From Planctomycetota bacterium (GTDB taxonomy: Bacteria > Planctomycetota > Phycisphaerae > UBA1845 > UTPLA1): DNA of 64,000 nt. Positions 31,621-39,311 of this stretch are shown here, piece by piece. The stretch lies in NCBI GenBank assembly GCA_016235815.1, contig JACRIM010000060.1:85527-149526 (forward strand). The letters are read 5' to 3'. A program made the translations under genes and the position numbers. Within the stretch, counting starts at the first letter, position 1. Every line of letters starts with the position of its first letter. The notes beneath the pieces are model-generated. The model did not search any database. It worked only from the letters and a program-made list of their open reading frames with translations, and had not been told where the DNA came from.

Positions 31621-31675
31621 CCTGTCCAAACAGGCGTCGGCGGCTTTTGCGGCCGCGTCTGCCTGGGGTTTTTTT
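31621..31675 (-). promoter_or_regulatory. Structured trmD-rplS leader with two competing hairpins
   Basis: On the minus strand, CAGGC-agac-GCGGC (31665-31652 side) pairs with GCCGC-cgac-GCCTG (ending 31631), a two-part stem with a symmetric internal loop. CCTGT/ACAGG at 31634-31621 forms a second small hairpin that shares bases with the first, so only one can form. This resembles an attenuator or a ribosomal-protein leader before rplS. Read on the + strand, the big stem is followed by GGGG and seven T, which could instead stop antisense transcripts. Confidence 0.5.
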
Positions 31676-31679
31676 CTTA

Positions 31680-32396
31680 TCATGAACCGCCGAGCAAATC
31701 GGGCCGGCGGTCTTGTGTTCTCTTCATCGCCTGCTCGGCCCGCCACGCTCGAATTCGGGCGTGATCACCGCTGAGCAGGATGTCCGGCACGGCCATACCC
31801 CGGAACTCCCGGGGCCGCGTGTATTGCGGGTACTCCAGGCACACGGCCTGCTCACCCGCGTCACGTGCCGAGGCGGGAACCGAAAACGATTCCTCCACGG
31901 CTGACTCATCGTGCCCGAGCGCGCCCGGCATCAACCGAACCACGGCATCGGCAATGACCATCGCCGCAGCCTCGCCACCGGAGAGGACATAATCTCCGAT
32001 GGAGACTTCCTCGACGGCAAGTCCGTCGCGAACACGGTCGTCGAACCCTTCGTAATGACCGGCGATCAACATCAATCGAGGCGACCGTGCCAGGTCCTCG
32101 ACAAATCGCTGGTCTAATTTGCGACCCTGGGGGCAAAGCAACAGTCGCCTCGCCGGGGTCGAATCAATCTTTTCCACCGTCTCGACCGCGTCGAAGATCG
32201 GCTGGCACATCATGACCATGCCAGGTCCGCCGCCGAACGGTCGATCATCGACTTTCTTGTGCGGATCCGTTGAGTAATCCCGAATGTTGTGACATACAAT
32301 TGTCACATGTCCGGCCTGTCTGGCCCGTCCCAGGATGCTGGCCGAAAGGAACGGCTCGCACGCTTCGGGAAACAATGTCAGGATATCAATCCGCAT
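31680..32396 (-). CDS. trmD: tRNA (guanine-N1)-methyltransferase
   Basis: A 238-residue SPOUT methyltransferase that methylates G37 of tRNAs reading CNN codons. Visible signatures: [57 protein letters not shown] and [15 protein letters not shown], the knot that binds AdoMet. Length matches the family. It lies between rpsP and rplS as in many bacteria, but rimM, usually between rpsP and trmD, is absent here. Confidence 0.97.
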   Translation of the reverse strand: MRIDILTLFPEACEPFLSASILGRARQAGHVTIVCHNIRDYSTDPHKKVDDRPFGGGPGMVMMCQPIFDAVETVEKIDSTPARRLLLCPQGRKLDQRFVEDLARSPRLMLIAGHYEGFDDRVRDGLAVEEVSIGDYVLSGGEAAAMVIADAVVRLMPGALGHDESAVEESFSVPASARDAGEQAVCLEYPQYTRPREFRGMAVPDILLSGDHARIRAWRAEQAMKRTQDRRPDLLGGS

Positions 32397-32437
32397 GGGT
32401 GCACCGGCTTATCTTCCGGCGCGTCAATCGCCTATGC

Positions 32438-32701
32438 TCAGGCCTTCGCCGCTTTGGCGATCCCCTGCTTTTTCAGCAGATTCTTTACCGTGTCGGAAGT
32501 CTTCGCACCCAGGCCGAGCCAGTGCTCGATGCGTTCCTTTTTCAACACGACCTGTTTCTTCTCATCTTTGGTGATCGGATCGACGTAGCCAAGGTCCTCA
32601 ATAAAGCGACCCGTGGTGGCACTACGGCTGTCCGACGCGCGGAGCCTGTAGAATGCCCGGTTTCGACGACCTAACCGCACTAATCGGAGCGTGACTGCCA
32701 T
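32438..32701 (-). CDS. rpsP: Ribosomal protein S16
   Basis: An 87-residue protein matching S16: MAVTLRLVRLGRRNRAFYRLRASDSR, then GRFIEDLGYVDPITKD and LKKERIEHWLGLGAKTSDTVKNLL. It is the first gene of the rpsP-trmD-rplS-yraN-tatD-ROK run, so its promoter should lie between 32702 and about 32900, a gap it shares with the divergent adenine deaminase gene. Confidence 0.97.
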   Translation of the reverse strand: MAVTLRLVRLGRRNRAFYRLRASDSRSATTGRFIEDLGYVDPITKDEKKQVVLKKERIEHWLGLGAKTSDTVKNLLKKQGIAKAAKA

Positions 32702-32913
32702 ATCAGCCTCAAAACACGTTCGTAGGAATTGGCCTTACCGCCGATGGCTCTTTGCCACTGCGGAAGGACCGATTTGGAACCCCCCATGATAACACAAGCC
32801 GTGGAACCCGCAACCGGCAACTGGGGCCTTGTGCAAACGCCACTTTCTGGGCCGACCCTGCCCGGTTACAATCTCGGAACCTATTGTCAATCCTACACTT
32901 GGGAGCGGTTTGC

Positions 32914-34656
32914 GTGCCCACTCACCAACTTTCCGACCTAATCGACGTTGCCGCTGGTCGCCGGCCTGCGGACCTGGTCCTCCGAAATGGCCGGATCGTC
33001 AATGTCGTGTCCAACGAAATCCATGAGGGCGATGTTGCCATCTTCGGGGAACGCATCGCGGGCATTGGCCGCTATGAAGGAGCGACGTCCATCGATCTCC
33101 AGGGGCGCTATGTCTGCCCCGGGTTGATCGATGCGCATGTTCACATCGAATCCTCCATGCTTTCCGTACCCGAATTTGCCCGAACCGTTGCGGCACATGG
33201 GACGACGAGCGTCGTTGCCGATCCGCACGAGTTCGCCAACGTCATGGGAACGGAGGGCATTTCGTATGTTCTTCGCACGGCCAAGTATGCGCCGATCAAT
33301 GTCTATGTCATGCTTAGTTCGTGTGTGCCGGCCAGCCCGCTTGAATCGGCCGGGGCGGAACTCACCGCTGAGGATCTCGAACCGTTTCTCGGAAACCCGT
33401 GGGTGCTCGGCCTCGCGGAAATGATGAACTATCCCGGCGTGGTTCATTCGCAGGGAGAGGTTCTTGAGAAAATCATTGCGTGTCGCAATCGTGTCATCGA
33501 CGGCCACGCACCGTCACTCTCCGGTCAGCCGCTCACGGCTTATGTCGCATCGGGAATCATGAGCGATCACGAGTGCATTACCGCGAATGAGGCCGCGGAG
33601 AAGCTCCGGCAAGGGTTGTGCATCATGATCCGGGAGGGGTCGCAGACACGAAATCTCGCCGCGTTGCTTCCGCTGGTCACGGCCGCCACGGCCGATCGCT
33701 TCATGTTTTGCACTGACGATAAGGATGTGCGGGAGCTGCTCTCGGAGGGCCAGATCGACCACATGATCCGCAAGGCGATCGGGATGGGGATGCCGCCGAC
33801 GCTTGCGATTCGACTGGCAACGCATTCGACGGCCCGTTATTTCGGAATGCGCCAACTCGGCGCGGTCCTTCCCGGCTATCAGGCTGACCTTGCTGTCTTC
33901 GACGATCTCAAGAATTGCCGCGTGACCGAGGTTTTCCATCGGGGTTCGCTGGTCGCGGAAAACGGGCGTTGCACCGTCGCCGCGGCGCAGCAAGAAGGTC
34001 GTGGCGCGATGCGGAGCAGTGTGAACACGCATTGGATCGCGGCAACCGATTTTGCCATCAAGCATGAACCGGCTGGAAGCGCCGAGAAGCCTCCGGCTGT
34101 CCACGTCATTCATGTGATGGAAAACCGGATTGACACCGAGCGAAGCATTGAAGTGGCAGCGACAAGGAACGGCGAGTTCGTTGCCGATCCGGACCGCGAT
34201 CTTGCCAAGATGATTGTGATCGAACGCCATCGTGCCAGCGGCGAGATTGGGCGGGCCTTTGTGCGTGGTTTCAACCTGCGCTCGGGCGCGATCGCGTCAA
34301 CCGTCGCCCATGATGCACACAACCTGATCATCGTCGGCATGAACGATGATGATATGGCCCTGGCGGCCATTCATCTCGTGAAATTGCATGGCGGTCTTGT
34401 TGTGGTCAATAAGGGACGAATCCTTGCGGACGTTGCCCTGCCCATTGCGGGGCTGGTGAGCGATCAGCCCGCCGAGAAGGTCTCCGAGAAACTTACAACG
34501 CTTGCGGATGCCGCGAAGTCGTTAGGCTGCACGCTCGATCAACCGTTCATGGCCTTGTCGTTTCTCAGTCTGTCGGTCATTGGAAAGCTGAAACTCACGA
34601 ATCAGGGCCTTATTGACGTCGAGAAATTCGAGCGAATCCCCCTTGTTGCACAGTGA
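32914..34656 (+). CDS. ade: Adenine deaminase
   Basis: A 580-residue amidohydrolase that deaminates adenine to hypoxanthine in purine salvage. It shows the metal site DAHVHIESSML, VADPHEFANVMG, the conserved MLSSCVPASP, the DHECITANEAAEKLRQGLCIMIREGS block, TDDKD, and the C-terminal NLIIVGMNDDDMALA and ALSFLSL regions of the Ade family. The GTG at 32914 is chosen because GGGAG lies eight bases before it; the frame stays open to 32752 without protein features. The TIM-barrel gene starts seven bases after the stop. Confidence 0.95.
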   Translation: MPTHQLSDLIDVAAGRRPADLVLRNGRIVNVVSNEIHEGDVAIFGERIAGIGRYEGATSIDLQGRYVCPGLIDAHVHIESSMLSVPEFARTVAAHGTTSVVADPHEFANVMGTEGISYVLRTAKYAPINVYVMLSSCVPASPLESAGAELTAEDLEPFLGNPWVLGLAEMMNYPGVVHSQGEVLEKIIACRNRVIDGHAPSLSGQPLTAYVASGIMSDHECITANEAAEKLRQGLCIMIREGSQTRNLAALLPLVTAATADRFMFCTDDKDVRELLSEGQIDHMIRKAIGMGMPPTLAIRLATHSTARYFGMRQLGAVLPGYQADLAVFDDLKNCRVTEVFHRGSLVAENGRCTVAAAQQEGRGAMRSSVNTHWIAATDFAIKHEPAGSAEKPPAVHVIHVMENRIDTERSIEVAATRNGEFVADPDRDLAKMIVIERHRASGEIGRAFVRGFNLRSGAIASTVAHDAHNLIIVGMNDDDMALAAIHLVKLHGGLVVVNKGRILADVALPIAGLVSDQPAEKVSEKLTTLADAAKSLGCTLDQPFMALSFLSLSVIGKLKLTNQGLIDVEKFERIPLVAQ

Positions 34657-34662
34657 GCGACC

Positions 34663-35355
34663 ATGATCCGATTGGCCCATTGCGAAAAAGCCGGGACGCG
34701 GAGTGATATCGAGACTTTTGTCCGAAAGGCTGCTGCCGTCGGAGCGCAGGGGACGAGTCTACAAATCAACGACGACTTTCTTCGCACTCTATCGTCATCG
34801 GATGGGGAGGCAATTGCGAAACTGGATTCAATTCGAAGTATCTCGCTCAACTGGAAGAATTCACCGGCTGACTTTCAACTGGATCGTGAGGCGGCCACGC
34901 GATTTCGAATTCAGGTTGCACATTGGCTGCACCAAGCCGCGAGTCTCGGCGCGAGAACACTGGCGTTGGATATTGAATCATGCTCGTCGGACCCAGCTTG
35001 CGACCAGTGGTCGATCCTGGTTGACCACCTACTTTCCCTCCGATTCGAGGCACAGCGTTATGCCGTCCGCCTCGCACTACGCCTTTCTCGCGGATCAACG
35101 CCGTTTTCCGTTTCGGACGCGTTTGCCGCGATGGATCGCATCAATTCTCCGTGGGTCGGGCTCGCCGCTTCTTGGCAGGACCTGGGCGATGGCATGACTT
35201 TCGAACACTCCATGGCACGACTCTCCCATCGAATCGCGTTAATCCGATTCGATGAACGTGCAACCGCGAAGTACCTGGAGCCAATGCGTGACGCATTGCG
35301 GCGAACGCGACAGAATGTCCCCGTCCTATGCCCCCTCGATTTCTTCCCGGAATAG
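34663..35355 (+). CDS. Xylose-isomerase-like TIM-barrel protein, function unknown
   Basis: The 230-residue protein looks like a half-sized sugar phosphate isomerase/epimerase barrel: MIRLAHCEKAG, AAAVGAQGTSLQIND, WLHQAASLGARTLALDIE and INSPWVGLAASWQDLGDG, in the order of strands of that fold. Typical AP-endonuclease-2 family metal ligands (E/D/H) are not clearly conserved, so it may be catalytically different. It is only six bases from ade and is probably co-transcribed; a link to purine or sugar metabolism is guesswork. Confidence 0.6.
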   Translation: MIRLAHCEKAGTRSDIETFVRKAAAVGAQGTSLQINDDFLRTLSSSDGEAIAKLDSIRSISLNWKNSPADFQLDREAATRFRIQVAHWLHQAASLGARTLALDIESCSSDPACDQWSILVDHLLSLRFEAQRYAVRLALRLSRGSTPFSVSDAFAAMDRINSPWVGLAASWQDLGDGMTFEHSMARLSHRIALIRFDERATAKYLEPMRDALRRTRQNVPVLCPLDFFPE

Positions 35356-35452
35356 GCCATGCGGATGTCACCCTGTTCCATCTCGTGAAATATTGTCAGC
35401 TCCGCCCTATACCCCACGACGCGGCCCTCTATAATCGACGATCGAGGCCCTC

Positions 35453-37936
35453 ATGGATCCAAAAGACGAAGAACAGGACGATCTCATGCCTGACGATGAC
35501 TTCGATCCCACAGAATCGGGAGACGATATCCTCGAGGGAATGGGCGTACCGATGCCGGGGCCTATCACTCCCCCGGCCGAAACGAGCAATGCCCGCGACC
35601 TGACCATCCCCAAGATTCTGCCCATTCTTCCTGTACGTGATACGGTCGTTTTTCCGGGCACGATCATTCCGCTGTCCGTCGGGCGCGACAAATCCCGCAA
35701 GCTCGTGGCCGATGTCGCCGCCGGGGCGAAGGTGCTCGGAATTGTGGCGCAACGAAACGCGCAAGTTGAAGACCCCACTCTCGAGGACATCTATCGCGTC
35801 GGAACCGTCGTTAGTGTCCTGAAGGTTCTCAATCTCGCCGAGGGTCGCCAATCCATCATTGTTCACGGGCTGATGCGTTTTGGAATTGAAAGTCTGGCGC
35901 AGACGTCGCCCTACCTTACGGCCGTTGCACACACTCGCGAGGACACGTTTGAAACCACGACGGAACTGGCCGCATTGATTGACACCGCGCGCACCCAGGC
36001 AGCCCGCGTGATTGAATTGTCGCCCAATGTCTCGGACGACGCTCTGACGATTCTTAATAACATTGAAAAGCCCAGTTCGCTTGCGGATTTCCTTGCTGCC
36101 AATCTGAACCTGCGGCTCATTGAGAAGCAGGAGCTGCTGGAGACTTTCAACGTCCCCGACCGACTCCGTAAAATCACCGAAGCCCTGGCTGCACAGATCG
36201 AGATGCTGGAGCTTTCCGAGAAGATTCAGAATCAGGTCCGCAGTTCCATTGAGAAATCTCAACGGGAGTATTTTCTTCACGAACAGCTTCGTGCCATCCA
36301 GAAGGAGCTTGGGGAGACGGACGGCCGCGAAATCGAACTGGAGGAAATGCGCAAGGCCATCGCCAAGTCGAAAATGCCCGAGGCCGTTGAAAAAGAGGCG
36401 AAGCGGGAATTGGAGCGGCTGGAGCGCACTCCGCAGGCCTCGCCCGAATACAGCGGGGCACTCGACTATCTTCACTGGCTTTGCGAGATTCCCTGGGCCG
36501 TTTCATCGCCCGAAACGCTCAATGTCGCCAATGCTGAGAAGGTTCTCAACGCCGACCATCACGACCTGGAGAAGGTCAAGAAACGCATCCTTGAGTTTCT
36601 CGCTGTTCGGAAACTCAAGCCCGATGGACGCGGGCCCATCCTTTGCTTCTCGGGTCCACCGGGTGTTGGTAAGACGTCCCTCGGGCAGTCCATTGCCCGT
36701 GCGCTTGGCCGAAAATTTATTCGCATGTCCGTTGGCGGCGTGCGCGATGAGGCCGACATTCGCGGCCATCGTCGGACGTACATTGGGGCGTTGCCGGGGC
36801 GCATCATGCAGGAGATACGCAAGGCCGGTGCGAATAATCCACTGTTCATGATCGACGAGGTTGACAAGATCGGCGCCGACTTTCGTGGCGACCCGTCGTC
36901 CGCGCTGCTCGAAGTCCTCGACCCCGAGCAAAACAATTCGTTTCAGGACCATTACCTCGGCGTGCCGTTCGACCTTTCCAAGGTGTTCTTCATCTGCACG
37001 GCGAATTACATGGAAGCCGTGCCGCCGCCCCTCAAGGACCGCATGGAAGTCATCGATATCCCCGGCTACACGCGGCTCGACAAGCTGTTTATCGCCAAAC
37101 GCTTTTTGGTCCCCCGTCGTCTGGAGGCCAGCGGACTCACGGCGTCGCAATTGAAAATTAACGACATCGCCCTTCAGACGATCATCGAGTCTTACACGGC
37201 CGAGGCCGGCGTGCGAAATCTTGAACGCGAGATCGGCTCGGTGTGTCGTGGCGTCGCAGCAAAAGTCGCACGAAAGCGAAAGCACCCGACGACAATCACG
37301 AAAAACGACCTTTCCGAATACCTCGGTCCGATCCGCTTCGAACCCGAACTCGCCCTTCGCACCAGCTTGCCCGGCGTCGTGACCGGCCTTGCCTGGACCC
37401 CTGCCGGAGGCGAGATTCTCTTCGTCGAAGCGACGGCGATGCCCGGCAAAGGCGTTTTCCAACTGACCGGCCAACTTGGCGACGTTATGAAGGAAAGCGT
37501 GCAGGCTGCATTCAGCCTGCTTCGGTCGAACGCCAAGAAGTACGGCATCGACGCAAAGAAACTTGCGGAACAGGACATCCACGTCCACGTCCCCGCCGGC
37601 GCAATTCCGAAGGATGGGCCATCCGCCGGCGTCGTCATGTTTACGGCACTTGTGTCACTGCTCACCGGTCGGCCGTGCCGCAGCGATGTCGCCATGACCG
37701 GCGAGATCACGCTTAGGGGTCTGGTGCTCCCGATCGGCGGTCTGAAGGAGAAGACATTGGCCGCCCACCGCGCCGGTATTCGCACCGTCCTTATCCCTGA
37801 GCGAAACAAAAAAGATCTTGTTGAGATCCCCGCGGAAGTTCGCAAGCAGATCAAGTTCGTGCCGTGCAAAACGGCGGATGACGTGCTTGGCGCGGCCCTG
37901 ACATCCAAGCCAATTCATGGCAAGAAGCGCGCGTAA
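35453..37936 (+). CDS. lon: ATP-dependent Lon protease
   Basis: An 827-residue LonA protein: N-terminal substrate domain (about 45-250, starting ILPILPVRDTVVFPG), a coiled region, an AAA+ domain with GPPGVGKTS near 401-409 and FMIDEVDKIG, and a C-terminal Ser-Lys protease domain with the catalytic Ser in KDGPSAGVVM (near 724) and the catalytic Lys in GGLKEKTLAA (near 766). It degrades misfolded and regulatory proteins in the cytoplasm. The first 40 residues are an acidic extension. GAGG lies just before the ATG. Confidence 0.98.
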   Translation: MDPKDEEQDDLMPDDDFDPTESGDDILEGMGVPMPGPITPPAETSNARDLTIPKILPILPVRDTVVFPGTIIPLSVGRDKSRKLVADVAAGAKVLGIVAQRNAQVEDPTLEDIYRVGTVVSVLKVLNLAEGRQSIIVHGLMRFGIESLAQTSPYLTAVAHTREDTFETTTELAALIDTARTQAARVIELSPNVSDDALTILNNIEKPSSLADFLAANLNLRLIEKQELLETFNVPDRLRKITEALAAQIEMLELSEKIQNQVRSSIEKSQREYFLHEQLRAIQKELGETDGREIELEEMRKAIAKSKMPEAVEKEAKRELERLERTPQASPEYSGALDYLHWLCEIPWAVSSPETLNVANAEKVLNADHHDLEKVKKRILEFLAVRKLKPDGRGPILCFSGPPGVGKTSLGQSIARALGRKFIRMSVGGVRDEADIRGHRRTYIGALPGRIMQEIRKAGANNPLFMIDEVDKIGADFRGDPSSALLEVLDPEQNNSFQDHYLGVPFDLSKVFFICTANYMEAVPPPLKDRMEVIDIPGYTRLDKLFIAKRFLVPRRLEASGLTASQLKINDIALQTIIESYTAEAGVRNLEREIGSVCRGVAAKVARKRKHPTTITKNDLSEYLGPIRFEPELALRTSLPGVVTGLAWTPAGGEILFVEATAMPGKGVFQLTGQLGDVMKESVQAAFSLLRSNAKKYGIDAKKLAEQDIHVHVPAGAIPKDGPSAGVVMFTALVSLLTGRPCRSDVAMTGEITLRGLVLPIGGLKEKTLAAHRAGIRTVLIPERNKKDLVEIPAEVRKQIKFVPCKTADDVLGAALTSKPIHGKKRA

Positions 37937-37975
37937 GACCTGCGAACGGCTAATTCACGCGGTGTCGGTTGGATA

Positions 37976-39079
37976 TCAAACAGGCACAGCCTGCGCCTGC
38001 GTTTCGACCGGCGTCTCCGGCTTGATGACCCGTGCTCGTTTCACGCCGGCCTTTGAGGCCTTGGGCTTCGAGGGCGGTGCGCTCTGGCTTTCGAAATAGG
38101 AGCCGAGCTGCCGCAGCCGGGCGTAGCGTCGCTTGAGGAGGGTGTCCGTCTTCACGCGCTTGAGATCGCGCAGGGTGTCGACGATGTATTTTTCGAGGCT
38201 CGCGGCGGCGGTGGCGGGGTCGCGGTGCGCTCCGCCGAGCGGCTCTTTGATGACGTCGTCGATCAGTTTCAGTTTGAGCAGGTCGCGCCCGGTGAACTTG
38301 AGGGCATGCGCTGCGGTCTTCGCGTGCTCTGCGGACTTCCAGAGAATGGCCGCGCAACCTTCAGGCGAGATCACTGAGTAGTAGGCGTGTTCCATAATGG
38401 CCACGCGATCGCCGACGCCGATGCCCAGCGCGCCGCCCGATCCGCCCTCGCCGATGACGACGCAGACGATGGGCACGCGAATCCGCGGCATTTCCATCAG
38501 GTTCACTGCGATGGCATGGGCAATGCCGCGTTCTTCGGACTGGATGCCCGGATAAGCACCCGCAGTGTCAATGAGGCAGACAATCGGCAGGCCGAATTTC
38601 TCGGCAAGGCGCATCTTGAGGAGGGCCTTGCGATAGCCCTCGGGGTGGGCCATGCCGAAGCAGTTTTCGAGTCGTTCCTTGGTGTCCCGGCCTTTGTTGT
38701 GGCCGATGAACATGCACTTGAGGTTTCCAATACGGCCAAAGCCGGTGATGATGGCCCTGTCATCGCGGAAGTTCTTATCGCCGCGGAGTTCGACAAAGTC
38801 GCGGACCATCAAGTTGAGGTAGTCGGGGGTGAGGGGCCGCTTGGGGTGGCGGGCCATTTGGACCGTTTCCCAGGGGTCGAGATTGGAGTAGAGCTTGCGC
38901 CTTGCGGCCAGAAGCTCACCGCGGACGGTGCGAATCATGGCGGAGTGATCCCGCCCGGTGACCGTCTGGCTGGCCTCCAGCTCCTCGATCTGCCGTTCGA
39001 TCCGCTCCAGGGGCTTTTCAAACTCTAAGTAGGCAATTCCATTCGACGATGTTGTCGTCGAGGTCGGGGTCGTACTCAT
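37976..39079 (-). CDS. accA: Acetyl-CoA carboxylase carboxyltransferase subunit alpha
   Basis: The 367-residue protein is AccA: EFEKPLERIERQIEELE, DPWETVQMARHPKRPLTPDYL, FGRIGNLKCMFIGHNKGRD, MAHPEGYRKALLKMRLAEKF, LIDTAGAYPGIQSEERGIA and GEGGSGGALGIGVGD. With AccD it transfers CO2 from biotin to acetyl-CoA to make malonyl-CoA. The last about 45 residues are a Lys/Ala-rich extension. It converges with lon, leaving 39 bases. Confidence 0.97.
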   Translation of the reverse strand: MSTTPTSTTTSSNGIAYLEFEKPLERIERQIEELEASQTVTGRDHSAMIRTVRGELLAARRKLYSNLDPWETVQMARHPKRPLTPDYLNLMVRDFVELRGDKNFRDDRAIITGFGRIGNLKCMFIGHNKGRDTKERLENCFGMAHPEGYRKALLKMRLAEKFGLPIVCLIDTAGAYPGIQSEERGIAHAIAVNLMEMPRIRVPIVCVVIGEGGSGGALGIGVGDRVAIMEHAYYSVISPEGCAAILWKSAEHAKTAAHALKFTGRDLLKLKLIDDVIKEPLGGAHRDPATAAASLEKYIVDTLRDLKRVKTDTLLKRRYARLRQLGSYFESQSAPPSKPKASKAGVKRARVIKPETPVETQAQAVPV

Positions 39080-39311
39080 TAAGTCCCTCTCTGATAGGAC
39101 CTTGGGCAGGCTCGCGGACCGCGCCGCCGGGAGAGCCTGGCTGGGACTATCAAAATAGCTCTGATCCTTGGCATCGACAAGAAGAAATTGACGGCCTCAG
39201 CGAGGGGTGATACTCTTTATAGGCGTCCGCCACCCGCTAATCAACCGTAACTGCTGATATTCGCGTTATTTAGATCACCGATCCGCAGGCAATCGGCGAG
39301 CGAAAAAAATT
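39080..39311. other. Divergent promoter region between accA and purL
   Basis: About 230 bases without a gene. A tract GCTGATATTCGCGTTATTTAGATCACC (39252-39278 region, given as positions) is AT-richer and could contain the purL promoter. No riboswitch or purine-box was recognised. Confidence 0.35.
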
